From CAZPXH01 sp964591085 (GTDB lineage: Bacteria > Spirochaetota > Spirochaetia > DSM-27196 > CAZPXH01): a stretch of DNA of 64,000 nt. This document shows, piece after piece, positions 1 through 8,096 of this stretch (position 1 is the stretch's first letter; each line of letters starts with the position of its first letter). The stretch covers positions 186,001-250,000 of the forward strand of contig CAZPXH010000001.1 of NCBI GenBank assembly GCA_964591085.1, read 5' to 3'. A program made the translations under genes and the position numbers. The notes beneath the pieces were generated by a model. It had not been told where the DNA came from. It did not search any database and was given only the letters and a program-made list of their open reading frames with translations.

Positions 1-1650
1 GTACTGCTGAGCGGGCTGGTGCTCCTGTTGGTACTGGCAGCCTGCGATTTCGGGGTGAACGTGGATTCCTTTGATGAGGCGGAATCAATCCTTCAGATTG
101 AGGCCACCCAGGCGGACGAGATCTTCACCTTCACGGTGAGTATCTCCGAGGAAGACTACAACAGCATCACCGCTGACCCGGAGTTCGGGGGCATCCAGGA
201 GGTGTTCCTTTGGATCAAGCCAAACTTTGGCTATGACTGGTCCTCCTACAACCCGTTGCAGCGCCAGGAAGTCACGCTTGAGGAGCTCCTGATTGGAGTC
301 AGCGTGACGGTGGACTTTGCGGAAATTGCCAACGACCAGAACCGATGGTGGCTGAACGCGTTTCAACTGAGCGATGACGAGTTCAACGAGCGCCTGGAGA
401 GTTTCGAGGTCATCGCTTCCACCGGATTCAGCCGCGGCTGGCGGGATCTGGAAGTTGACGGTCAGTACACCTACTTTGAAAACAGCTATCCCACCGGCGC
501 CTACCGCAGTGAGGTCTTTGACGTTGAGCTTGGCGACGGAGAGTTTGACTACATCGTCATTCGCCAGGGCAATCCCGGAGTCAGTACAACCGCGAGCACC
601 GTGGCGGACGGCGACATCTTCCACGTAGTAGTGCAGATGGAGGCTGACAGCTACCTCAGTGGCACCAGTGGAAGCGGCTTTGACGAGGTCAACCAGTTTC
701 CGCAGATCAGCTACCTCGGCTCCGGTGGCGCCACCACGGAAGAGCTGCAGGCCAGCAGTCTGAACTCCGTCCTGACCGATATAACCGCAAGTACCTACGT
801 GTGGACGTTCCAGGTGGACAGCGCCGCTGCCTTCCTTCAAGGAGGTGATTCCTCCGTCACGCCGATCACGCTGGATGCGCAGGCAGATCAGGGCATCCAG
901 ATCCTGGCGTATCTCAGCAGTTTCTGGAACGAGACGATTGAGATGTACGCGATCGGTCCGGTGACCACCGTGGCAAGCACCACCTTTGACGCCACCGTGG
1001 CCGACGTCAACATGATTGGTGGTGACATCACGGACACTTCCGCCTTTGGTGCCTCGGATGGAAACGGACCCGGCGTCTATACGGAAGAGCTCACCAGCCC
1101 CTTCACCGTGACGCCCAGCGCCGTAGATGCAGACTGGAACATCGGGCTTCCGGCCATTCGCTATGACGAGTTGGATGAAGGAAACCGTGCGCTTTCAAGC
1201 GGGGACGGTGCGGCAGATGCAACCTACGGTACCCTCCGCAATGACTTTGTAGAGCTGCCAATCTCCGGCGCCGTTGACAACTGGAGCAGCTCTTCAGAAG
1301 TGTGGGTCTTCTTTGACGTCTACCATGACTTCAGTGATGCCTGGGACGATCGCTTTGAGCTGCAGTACGGTGGATTCCGCAATGGCCCCAACAACTGGAA
1401 CTTCTATAACGCGGAGCGCTACTCCGATTGGGGCGGATTCACCACCAGCGGAATTGACCAACCGGAAGACTGGGTGCGCTACGGTGACCCCAGTGTGAAC
1501 AACGGCTGGTATCAGGTTGGATTCCGTCTTGGTTCCGGCGGTAGCCCGCCCAATGATAATGCGCCTATTCGCTTCCGGCTGCGGTCGGACAATTTCCTGG
1601 ACGGAAAGCAGGGAATTGCAATCGACAACGTCCGCGTTGTCACCCGCTAA
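1..1650 (+). CDS. Lipoprotein, 5' end outside the window
   Basis: The frame is open to base 1, so the true start lies to the left; an internal GTG at 19 is not convincing because the hydrophobic signal sequence already begins before it. A lipobox (LAAC) places the acylated Cys at codon 15 (bases 43-45), so the product should be an exported lipoprotein of about 530 mature residues. No known family was recognised. The C-terminal 150 residues are rich in aromatic, Asp and Gly residues and end in an 'IAIDNVRV' strand, a look common in lectin-like beta-sandwich domains (inference). The stop codon overlaps the AAGGAG of the next gene, so the two are probably co-transcribed. Confidence 0.7.
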   Translation, partial: VLLSGLVLLLVLAACDFGVNVDSFDEAESILQIEATQADEIFTFTVSISEEDYNSITADPEFGGIQEVFLWIKPNFGYDWSSYNPLQRQEVTLEELLIGVSVTVDFAEIANDQNRWWLNAFQLSDDEFNERLESFEVIASTGFSRGWRDLEVDGQYTYFENSYPTGAYRSEVFDVELGDGEFDYIVIRQGNPGVSTTASTVADGDIFHVVVQMEADSYLSGTSGSGFDEVNQFPQISYLGSGGATTEELQASSLNSVLTDITASTYVWTFQVDSAAAFLQGGDSSVTPITLDAQADQGIQILAYLSSFWNETIEMYAIGPVTTVASTTFDATVADVNMIGGDITDTSAFGASDGNGPGVYTEELTSPFTVTPSAVDADWNIGLPAIRYDELDEGNRALSSGDGAADATYGTLRNDFVELPISGAVDNWSSSSEVWVFFDVYHDFSDAWDDRFELQYGGFRNGPNNWNFYNAERYSDWGGFTTSGIDQPEDWVRYGDPSVNNGWYQVGFRLGSGGSPPNDNAPIRFRLRSDNFLDGKQGIAIDNVRVVTR

Positions 1651-1812
1651 GGAGATGNNNNNNNNNNNNNNNNNNNNNNNNNNNNNNNNNNNNNNNNNNN
1701 NNNNNNNNNNNNNNNNNNNNNNNNNNNNNNNNNNNNNNNNNNNNNNNNNNNNNNNNNGGAAAGCAGGGAATTGCAATCGACAACGTCCGCGTTGTCACCC
1801 GCTAAGGAGATG
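1603..1812. other. Scaffold gap (N at 1658-1757) between identical 55-bp ends
   Basis: Bases 1603-1657 and 1758-1812 are identical over 55 bp and abut a run of exactly 100 N on both sides. This is what results when two contigs that overlap by one assembly k-mer (k=55) are joined with a default 100-N spacer. Deleting the N run and one copy gives a continuous sequence in which the lipoprotein stop codon is followed 10 nt later by the GTG start of the next gene. Reading frames that cross the N run are artefacts. Confidence 0.9.
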
Positions 1813-1815
1813 TAC

Positions 1816-3153
1816 GTGAAACGAGTTGCATATCTGACATTGACCCTGCTGATTCTGGCGGGGATGAGCTTGGGAGCGCAGGATCTGCAGAGCATCCGCG
1901 CCCAGGGAATGGGGGGCGCCTTCACGGCGGTTGCCGATGACAGCAACGCCCTCTTTGTGAACCCGGCCGGTCTTGCCTTCCTCCGGAGCGGAGAGCTGCG
2001 GATTGGAACCGGTGTAGGAGGGAGCTTCACCAAGTTCTCCTTCTTTGGGGAACCCGCCTTTCCCTTTGCCGAGCAGGACTGGAACAACCCCAGCGGGGAC
2101 GGATACGTCGTCTACGACGACTTCTTTGGAACTCCGGTCCCCTTTGATCCGGCAGACTACGGCTTCCCCTGGTCTGACGAGGAAGGAAGTGACCTTCCCA
2201 CCTACCAGGAGGCGGTTGACCAGTACCAGGAGTTCCGGTCCGCATACAACACGGTAGAGCAGTTCCAGAACATCTCAGATCTTGCTGCGTCTCCCCGCCT
2301 GGTGCTGCAGCGCCGGGGATGGGCCGTTGGCAACATCAACCGGGTCAACCTGCTGGTTACTCCCGGGTTCTTTGACAACAACAATCCGGACATCACACCG
2401 CTTGATGTCAGCGTTTCCCGGGATGGTGGCTTGATTGCCGGACTTGGCCTTCGCTTTGGTCCGCTTGCTGCGGGAGCCAATGCACGCTTCTTCTCGCGCT
2501 CTACCGCCACTGCGTCCTTCACTCTGGACGAGTTTGATAACGGTCCCCCGGAAGAGCTGGTACAGCTCCTGCTGTTTGGCCCGGACGAGGGTTCGTACAT
2601 TGCCGAGGAAAGCGCACCACGTCTTGAAGTTGGCGTTGGTGGGCTCTTTGCCTTTGGTCCGCTGAATGCCGGTGCCTATCTGGACAACCTCCTTGCCTTC
2701 CTGGACGGAGACGAGGTGGACTTTGGAGCGATCTTTGACACGCTGAACTTCGGCGTGGCGTGGACCCCCACCAACGAAAAGACTTCCCGGACCCGCTCCG
2801 GCCTGCAGCTGGCAGCGGCAGCGGATCTCAGGGGAATCGGCAGTGACACAGAGCGGGTTCTCACCGCAGGTGTGGAAGCGGGACTCGATCTGGGCGGGGT
2901 CATAGTGATTGTCGGTCGTGGCGGTTACCGCCAGCCGGTTCCCGGGAATCTGCTGGAGGTCGCCGACAACATTGACCCGCGCACCGGTGTTTACACCGTT
3001 GGCGGCCAGTTGAAGTTCCTCTTCCTGGAAATTCAGGGCGCCGCGGACCTGCCTGCGGATGTTCTGCTCAATCCTCCGAGCTACCCGCTCCCGGAAGAGC
3101 AATACGCCGATCCGTTTGCGCGCGTTCGGCTTGAGGTAAGCATCGTATTCTGA
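1816..3153 (+). CDS. UPF0164/FadL-like outer-membrane protein
   Basis: Predicted 445-residue outer-membrane beta-barrel. It has a Sec signal peptide (MKRVAYLTLTLL, cleavage near LGA-QD) followed at once by the family hallmark 'GMGGAFTAVADD' and 'NPAGLAFL', seen in UPF0164/TraF-like/PorV-like barrels; in Treponema such proteins are proposed FadL-like transporters of hydrophobic compounds. The C-terminus ends in a strand with a terminal Phe, typical of Bam-inserted barrels. GTG 1816 is preferred because AAGGAG (1804-1809) lies 6 nt upstream; the ATG at 1810 abuts that site and is too close. It probably forms an operon with the preceding lipoprotein and is closed by the terminator at 3180. A second paralogue lies at 56199-57506. 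Confidence 0.8.
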   Translation: MKRVAYLTLTLLILAGMSLGAQDLQSIRAQGMGGAFTAVADDSNALFVNPAGLAFLRSGELRIGTGVGGSFTKFSFFGEPAFPFAEQDWNNPSGDGYVVYDDFFGTPVPFDPADYGFPWSDEEGSDLPTYQEAVDQYQEFRSAYNTVEQFQNISDLAASPRLVLQRRGWAVGNINRVNLLVTPGFFDNNNPDITPLDVSVSRDGGLIAGLGLRFGPLAAGANARFFSRSTATASFTLDEFDNGPPEELVQLLLFGPDEGSYIAEESAPRLEVGVGGLFAFGPLNAGAYLDNLLAFLDGDEVDFGAIFDTLNFGVAWTPTNEKTSRTRSGLQLAAAADLRGIGSDTERVLTAGVEAGLDLGGVIVIVGRGGYRQPVPGNLLEVADNIDPRTGVYTVGGQLKFLFLEIQGAADLPADVLLNPPSYPLPEEQYADPFARVRLEVSIVF

Positions 3154-3179
3154 GCCGCGCTACTTCGCGCGTTTGCTGC

Positions 3180-3210
3180 GGGCCCGGCATCTGCCGGGCC
3201 CGTTCTGTTT
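3180..3210. terminator. Intrinsic terminator, possibly bidirectional
   Basis: A perfect 10-bp GC stem, GGGCCCGGCA paired with TGCCGGGCCC (3180-3201), is followed on the + strand by a T-rich run (GTTCTGTTT). It lies 27 bp after the UPF0164 stop codon, and its end overlaps the 3' end of the convergent gene at 3209-3604, so it may serve both strands. The T-tract is imperfect. Confidence 0.75.
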
Positions 3211-3604
3211 ACGAGGGCGGCTGGTCAGGAACCTCGGGAATGTTGAACTGGGTTGGATCAAAGCGATCGCCCCCAAGCCACAGGTCAATCCTGGTGCCAC
3301 TGTCTGTTCGGTTCACGTCTGCGTGCTTCACCTGCCAACCCACCAGGTCCAGGCGGGCGTGGCCAAGCATGTCATAGCCACTCATGCTACCGTAGTAGCC
3401 GGCAAGCTCCGGACGCTTACTCCGGTTGAGGTCTGCCCGCATCGCCTGCAGCACATCGTCTTCGCGTAGCGTGTCGTCCAGAACCGCAACGTGAACGCCA
3501 TCCTCTTCCTGGTGCAAAGACACCACTACCCGCATCGGATCAGACTCCAGGACGTAGTGGGATAGCCCACTGATGAGGTGAACGATCAGCTCGCTTCTGT
3601 TCAT
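3209..3604 (-). CDS. Hypothetical 131-aa protein, coupled to the DUF1576-like gene
   Basis: Small soluble protein of unknown function; no family recognised. The N-terminus (MNRSELIVHLISGLSHYVL) is amphipathic helical, followed by an acidic beta-rich section ('RVVVSLHQEEDGVHVAVLDD') and a charged C-terminus; no signal peptide or membrane segment. The ATG overlaps the TGA of the upstream membrane gene (ATGA), with AGGAG about 7 nt before it, so translation is coupled to that gene. It may be a cytoplasmic partner of the membrane protein, but nothing in the sequence proves this. Confidence 0.65.
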   Translation of the reverse strand: MNRSELIVHLISGLSHYVLESDPMRVVVSLHQEEDGVHVAVLDDTLREDDVLQAMRADLNRSKRPELAGYYGSMSGYDMLGHARLDLVGWQVKHADVNRTDSGTRIDLWLGGDRFDPTQFNIPEVPDQPPS

Positions 3605-4875
3605 TTCGCTCTCCTGAACTCTGTTCCGCGGCTGCTACGATACCACTCAATCATCGCTACGATCAGCGTAGCGGCCATTCCACCTGCCAATCCATTGTTA
3701 TACAGGCCAAGGCCGATGTGCCATGCAGCAGCCCGCCGGACGATCGCGAAGTGGAGAAAGCCGCCGCTCAGGCCGGTGAGTGGACCAAACTCTCCGGAAA
3801 GGGGGGCCAACGTTGTGCAGAATAGCAGGGCCAGGATGGCGCCTGGATCAGCGGGGTGAGCTCCAAAGACCAGGATAGACAGCAGTGCGCCGGCTACAAC
3901 GGGAGCCACGTTCTGGGGGTGCTTGCCGAAGGCCCCAAACCCGATAACAGTGAAGAGGCCGCCGAGCACTGGGCCATTGAACGGTGCACCGGTGGCGAGT
4001 ACCAGTCCGGAGAACAGGAGGCCCAGGACCCCCATGTTGAATCCGGTGGCGGCCAATCCATGCGTATCCACGTAGTCGCTCGGAAGGCGGCCACTTGTCC
4101 CACGAATTCGCCAGAATCCGGCCAATACCTTGCGTGGCCTTCTCGCCAGCGACACCAGAACCAGTGAGAGTGACGAGACCGGGACAAGAAGGCTGAGGAC
4201 AGGTCCGGGCGTGGTGTTCCAGTGGGAAAGGAGGGCCGCGCCGTTGCTACGGTACAGCACAACTCCGGAGAGAATGAGAGCCACAAAGCCGGTTGTGTAG
4301 CCGATGTTGTACAGACTGAAACCCTGGTGGACGCGAAGCATGAGCATGGCCATGGCAGGAAGCAGAAGACCGCTTGCAACGCCACCGAGTAAAGCAAGTG
4401 CCGCTCCCGGGACCAGTGGCAGCCCGCTCTCCACCAGGAGAAAACTCACAACCGGACCCAGCGCGGTGCCAAACAGCGCAATCAGCAGATACTCCGCAAA
4501 CCTTCGCTTTGCCAGCCGGGAGGCAAGCCAGACGCCGGCGATGATCGGAAGCGCGTTGACCGGGGTCTTGCCGAAAAGCCCGAAGCCGAACATCGTGAGA
4601 ATTCCCGCAATGACCGGACCGGAGATCTGCACGCCCGCAAAGCGTGAGAGTGTTAGGCCGATAGCTGCCACCAGGCTTGCGTTCAGCAGCGCCGCTCCCG
4701 GACCCGCTGTGACCGTGAAGTCCGTCAGCAGCCTTGCCGGCTGGGTCTGGAGCGCCGCAAGACCGGTGAGGCTGGTTTGCAGCCCATCAGAGAGGATTCC
4801 AGCAACGCTGACAGCAAGCAGAAAGGCCAGGAGAGCAAGACCGGCGACCGCACCGGTCCGAGTTTCCGTTTCCAC
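3601..4875 (-). CDS. Multi-pass membrane protein, DUF1576-like
   Basis: Integral membrane protein of about 424 residues with roughly a dozen hydrophobic segments and an internal duplication: 'VIAGILTMFGFGLFGKTPVN' in the first half recurs as 'VLGGLFTVIGFGAFGKHPQN' in the second. The inverted-repeat layout resembles a transporter, and the family is probably DUF1576 (from memory); the substrate is unknown. GTG 4875 is chosen because TACAAT (4882-4887 on this strand) ends exactly 6 nt before it with TTGGGC 17 bp further up, implying a leaderless transcript. The longer frame to 4920 would start upstream of that promoter. Translation is coupled to the 131-aa gene downstream. Confidence 0.75.
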   Translation of the reverse strand: METETRTGAVAGLALLAFLLAVSVAGILSDGLQTSLTGLAALQTQPARLLTDFTVTAGPGAALLNASLVAAIGLTLSRFAGVQISGPVIAGILTMFGFGLFGKTPVNALPIIAGVWLASRLAKRRFAEYLLIALFGTALGPVVSFLLVESGLPLVPGAALALLGGVASGLLLPAMAMLMLRVHQGFSLYNIGYTTGFVALILSGVVLYRSNGAALLSHWNTTPGPVLSLLVPVSSLSLVLVSLARRPRKVLAGFWRIRGTSGRLPSDYVDTHGLAATGFNMGVLGLLFSGLVLATGAPFNGPVLGGLFTVIGFGAFGKHPQNVAPVVAGALLSILVFGAHPADPGAILALLFCTTLAPLSGEFGPLTGLSGGFLHFAIVRRAAAWHIGLGLYNNGLAGGMAATLIVAMIEWYRSSRGTEFRRAK

Positions 4876-4881
4876 CAGAGG

Positions 4882-4910
4882 ATTGTAGGGCCAAACGTGA
4901 AATCGCCCAA
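4882..4910 (-). promoter_or_regulatory. Sigma-70 promoter of the DUF1576-like gene, leaderless geometry
   Basis: On the minus strand, TTGGGC (4910-4905), a 17-bp spacer and TACAAT (4887-4882) are followed by 6 nt and the GTG start at 4875. The predicted +1 falls on the start codon. The -35 element lies inside the first codons of the divergent Gate-domain gene, whose start is 22 bp away. Confidence 0.6.
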
Positions 4911-5841
4911 CTCGCTGCACGACGTCATCCAGGAAGGGCTTGTGCTTGGCCTCCGTACGGTGCTCTGGCTCCTTGCCATCATGATTCCCGTATCCGGTCT
5001 AGTCGTATTCCTGCGGGAAACCGGTTTGCTCTCCTTGCTTGCCGAGACCGTGGAGCCGCTTTTCGGCCGAATTGGCTTGCCCGGAGAAGCGTCTCTGCCG
5101 TTTGTTACCGGCCTCCTGGTGAACCTGTACTCGCTGATTGCCGCGTCTCCGGGCATCGGGCTGGACCTCCGGAGCATGACCATTCTTGCTCTGATGGGGC
5201 TTACCGCGCATAACCTCCTGGTAGAGCTTCCGGTCCTGCGGTCAACCGGGAGCGGTGTGTTCAGGATGCTTGTGCTGCGGATCGGAAGCGCATTTCTCAT
5301 TGCCCTGATGCTAAACGTGGTGGTGCCGGCTGACTTTGGCGAGCGCGTGCCTGCCTTCTCTCTGGCGGTGTTGGAAGGGTCACGCGGATCCGTTGGCTTG
5401 CTCGGGTGGCTGCTGGACTCGCTCATGCTAAGCGCTCGGGTGGCGGCAATCCTGGTACCGCTGATGATCGTAGAAACCCTACTCAGGCGATATGGGGTCA
5501 GCGAGCGCATGGGCCGCGCGATATCCCCGCTGATGCGGATTTTTGGTCTGCAGGCGTCCTCCGGGGTTCCGTGGGTAGTGGCCAATACCCTCGGTCTCGC
5601 TTACGGGGCCGGCGTCCTGCGCTCTATGGTCTCCGAGGGCACCCTCACGCTGCGGGAAGGGGACTTGCTCAACCACCACATTGCCATAAGCCATTCGCTG
5701 CTTGAAGACACCCTGCTGTTCGCGGTCCTGGGGGTTCCCGTCCTTTGGCTCGTGGTTCCGCGTCTTGCCTTTGCCATTGGAGCAGTCTGGCTGCGTCGCC
5801 TTGAGCTTGCGCTACGGGAACGTGGAGCACCGACCGGGTAA
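4897..5841 (+). CDS. Nucleoside-recognition (Gate) domain membrane protein
   Basis: 314-residue polytopic membrane protein with two hydrophobic halves (residues ~10-155 and ~165-305), each like the Gate/nucleoside-recognition domain (PF07670) of the spore-maturation SpmA/SpmB and YjiH type. Family features include 'GLLVNLYSLIAASPGIGLD', 'GLTAHNLLVELPVL' and 'NHHIAISHSLLEDT'. The ligand is unknown. Start codon: GTG 4897 is the first good start after the divergent promoter, although upstream in-frame codons exist; no strong ribosome-binding site is visible. A weak -35/-10 pair (TTTCCG, 17 bp, TAGGGC) lies just before it. Its divergent neighbour is also a membrane protein, so the pair may be functionally linked. 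Confidence 0.75.
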   Translation: MKSPNSLHDVIQEGLVLGLRTVLWLLAIMIPVSGLVVFLRETGLLSLLAETVEPLFGRIGLPGEASLPFVTGLLVNLYSLIAASPGIGLDLRSMTILALMGLTAHNLLVELPVLRSTGSGVFRMLVLRIGSAFLIALMLNVVVPADFGERVPAFSLAVLEGSRGSVGLLGWLLDSLMLSARVAAILVPLMIVETLLRRYGVSERMGRAISPLMRIFGLQASSGVPWVVANTLGLAYGAGVLRSMVSEGTLTLREGDLLNHHIAISHSLLEDTLLFAVLGVPVLWLVVPRLAFAIGAVWLRRLELALRERGAPTG

Positions 5842-5861
5842 ACACAACGCTAACCAAACAC

Positions 5862-5892
5862 TTGAATACCGACCCTCTTTGCAGTCTAATCT
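5862..5892 (+). promoter_or_regulatory. Candidate promoter of the DinB-like gene
   Basis: TTGAAT (5862-5867) and TAATCT (5887-5892) are separated by 19 bp; the -10 element ends 7 nt before ATG 5900, and there is no Shine-Dalgarno sequence. The 19-bp spacer is long, so the -35 element is uncertain. Confidence 0.45.
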
Positions 5893-5899
5893 CGAGCAG

Positions 5900-6424
5900 A
5901 TGGGAGATATTGTCCGCACCAGCGAACTCCGGCGTGAGCTGGAACGCGTTCGGCGCGTAACCGTGGACATCTTTGATACGCTGACGGACGGCACCGTCCA
6001 CCAGCCGCTCCCGGGGCACGACTGGTCCCCCTTGATGGTATGGCGGCACCTTGAGCTTACTGACAGCGCCGTTCTGCAGGTGCTGCAGCGCCTGCAGGCA
6101 AAGACTGGAAGCCAACCGCCGGTCGCTCCGGATTGCGTACAGGTCAGTTTCAGCAGGGAGTCCCTCATTCGGGATTCGCTCTCCGTCCAATCACTGCCGA
6201 ACGTTGTTCCCGGGGATACTTCCGGCGAGCCCTTTCTCATGGTTCCGCTGCAGACAGAGGCGCGTTTGGAAATTCTTGACATCGCTGACCGTGCTGCTGT
6301 CCTGGATTTTACGGGTGTGGGATTTCCGCACCCCGGGCTGGGCAAGCTGGACATCTACGGTTGGTTGGTGTTTCTGGTTGACCACGAGTGGAGCCATCAC
6401 GCCCAACTCACGCTCCGGGTGTAG
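5900..6424 (+). CDS. DinB-like four-helix-bundle protein
   Basis: 174-residue soluble protein of the DinB/YfiT superfamily (DinB_2 type): putative metal-dependent four-helix bundles, often of unknown substrate. The metal-ligand pattern is visible: a His in the second helix ('MVWRHLELTD') and the C-terminal HxxxH-type cluster ('DHEWSHHAQL'). ATG 5900 is chosen from the promoter geometry; the in-frame region upstream overlaps the Gate gene. The stop is followed 9 nt later by marC, so the two are likely co-transcribed. A second DinB-like gene lies at 35859-36413. Confidence 0.75.
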   Translation: MGDIVRTSELRRELERVRRVTVDIFDTLTDGTVHQPLPGHDWSPLMVWRHLELTDSAVLQVLQRLQAKTGSQPPVAPDCVQVSFSRESLIRDSLSVQSLPNVVPGDTSGEPFLMVPLQTEARLEILDIADRAAVLDFTGVGFPHPGLGKLDIYGWLVFLVDHEWSHHAQLTLRV

Positions 6425-6433
6425 GCTGAGTGT

Positions 6434-7039
6434 ATGACGCTGGATTCCTTTCTCGGCTACACCGTCACGCTCTTCTTCATTCTGGATCCCTTTGGCAACG
6501 TACCTATCTACGTTTCCGTTCTGGCCGGAGTTGCAGAGGAAAAGCGTACGCGAGTGGTGATCCGGGAAGCGCTCATTGCACTCGGGCTTCTTCTACTGGT
6601 TCTGGTGTTTGGAAATGCGGCGCTCAGTGCCCTTGACATCTCGCCGCCTGCAATACGCCTGAGCGGCGGCCTCATTTTGTTTCTGATCGCTATCCGAATG
6701 ATCTATCCCGGTGAGAAAAGTACCGCCGGCGGAGACGCAAGCCCGGACAGTGATCCCATTATTGTGCCGCTGGCCACGCCGCTTGTGGCAGGCCCCTCCG
6801 CAATTGCCTTCATCACCATCAACTCTCCGCATGACCCTGGAGAGTTGCTGCAGCTTGGTGGAGGAGTACTCCTGGCCTGGTTTGCGGCGACGCTCATTCT
6901 GGTTTTCTCCGGTGGTATTGGCCGCGTCCTTGGAGAGCGGGGACTGCGGGCAGTAGAGCGTCTGATGGGAATGCTGCTAACCATTCTGTCCGCGGAAATG
7001 CTACTGCAGGGCACCCGCGAGTTCATTGCCAGCATCTGA
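6434..7039 (+). CDS. MarC family membrane protein (UPF0056)
   Basis: 201 residues with six predicted membrane helices, full length for the MarC/YhgN/YchE family. Hallmarks are the N-terminal 'FILDPFGNVPIYVSVL' and the central 'PLATPLVAGPSAIAFI' (the typical P-x2-TP-x2-AGP motif). MarC was once linked to multiple antibiotic resistance, but its function is not established. The ATG lies 9 nt after the DinB-like stop; TAGGCT (6422-6427) ends exactly 6 nt before the ATG, so an internal leaderless promoter is possible but may be chance because it overlaps the upstream stop codon. Confidence 0.85.
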   Translation: MTLDSFLGYTVTLFFILDPFGNVPIYVSVLAGVAEEKRTRVVIREALIALGLLLLVLVFGNAALSALDISPPAIRLSGGLILFLIAIRMIYPGEKSTAGGDASPDSDPIIVPLATPLVAGPSAIAFITINSPHDPGELLQLGGGVLLAWFAATLILVFSGGIGRVLGERGLRAVERLMGMLLTILSAEMLLQGTREFIASI

Positions 7040-7063
7040 TCCGAGCTACACTAAGTTGGGCCG

Positions 7064-7999
7064 ATGACCGACAAACAAAGCGGGGGATTCCGCGTGCATA
7101 CACTCCGCGCTCGGCTGCTGCAGGCGCTGTTGCTGATCGTGATTCTCGTCTCGGTTCCGGCGCAGAGCCCCTCGCGCACCCACGTGGTTCGCCCGAACGA
7201 CACCATCTACAGTCTTGCACGGAGCTTTGGCATCACTCCCGCCGAGCTGATGGCCGCTAACGGGATCAGTGATCCGACGACCTTGTCCATTGGAAGGCGT
7301 CTGGTCATCCCCGACGATAGCGGGACAGAGTTACCGCAACGAGGAACAGCCGCTCAGCAGAGCAGCCACGGTGCCGCGGCGCGCACTATCAACTACACCG
7401 TCGTGCGGAGTGACACCTGGTATGGAGTAGCTCGCCGGCACGGGCTCGGGGCATCCGAGCTTGCGTCTTTCAACGGGCGGAGTGAAGATGAGGTTTTAAG
7501 GCTTGGCGAGGTGATCCGGATTCCAGTGGAGTCGGGTAGTGGTACGCCTGTATCCCTGACCGAGGATCCAGCATTTGGGAACACTGCTCCGTCCAACGAC
7601 AATCCCGCTGAAGGCACAAGCATCGCGCGGAATCAGCCGTTGTCGGCGGGAGGACTTTGGCCCGTTGCCGGAAGTCGGTACCGCATGGAGGGGAAGTTCC
7701 CGGGTGTGCTGATCGTCGGTACTGCCGGAGAAACGGTGAGATCAGTGAGCGAAGGCAGAACCATCTACGCCGGTCCCTACCGAACCTTTGGGCTCGTTGT
7801 CATCGTTCAGTCATCCTCCGGGCACGCCTACATCTACGGTGGCAACGACGAGCTCCTGGTCTCCTATGGCGAGGCAGTGGAGCCCGGAACCCCTATTGGC
7901 ACCTTGGGTGTCGCCCCGGGAGTTGGTGAGGCGCAGCTGCTGTTCGGGGTCTACAAAGACGATAATTACGTGGATCCGGTTGCAGCTCCTCGCGGATAA
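7064..7999 (+). CDS. Exported double-LysM protein with degenerate LytM (M23) domain
   Basis: 311 residues. An N-terminal signal anchor (RARLLQALLLIVILVSVPAQ) is followed by two LysM peptidoglycan-binding modules (about residues 42-88, 'HVVRPNDTIYSLARSFGI', and 110-155, 'YTVVRSDTWYGVARRHGL'), a Ser/Pro/Gly linker and an M23/LytM-like domain (about 195-305). The catalytic signature is absent: the usual GxxHxGxD is 'KFPGVLIVG' and the HxH motif reads 'QLLFGVY', so zinc binding is unlikely. By analogy with EnvC/NlpD-type proteins it may activate or tether an amidase (inference). TAAGTT (7052-7057) ends exactly 6 nt before ATG 7064, supporting this start; an internal GTG 10 codons later is an alternative. 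Confidence 0.8.
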   Translation: MTDKQSGGFRVHTLRARLLQALLLIVILVSVPAQSPSRTHVVRPNDTIYSLARSFGITPAELMAANGISDPTTLSIGRRLVIPDDSGTELPQRGTAAQQSSHGAAARTINYTVVRSDTWYGVARRHGLGASELASFNGRSEDEVLRLGEVIRIPVESGSGTPVSLTEDPAFGNTAPSNDNPAEGTSIARNQPLSAGGLWPVAGSRYRMEGKFPGVLIVGTAGETVRSVSEGRTIYAGPYRTFGLVVIVQSSSGHAYIYGGNDELLVSYGEAVEPGTPIGTLGVAPGVGEAQLLFGVYKDDNYVDPVAAPRG

Positions 8000-8096
8000 C
8001 GCCCGCCCCATTACCCGGACGCGAGAAAATCACGGATTCTGTGCGCAAATCTTGCATTCGCCGAACCGGCGACTTACGCTTTCTGCAAGGGTCATT

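Noticed and set aside
1294..1776. Frames crossing the first N run on both strands
   Set aside because: Artefacts of the placeholder N run and the duplicated 55-bp ends.
8052..8080. TTGCAT, 17 bp, TACGCT as promoter of the sigma-70 gene
   Set aside because: The predicted +1 would fall inside the ribosome-binding site at about 8086-8090, so it cannot drive the leadered start chosen; left unassigned.
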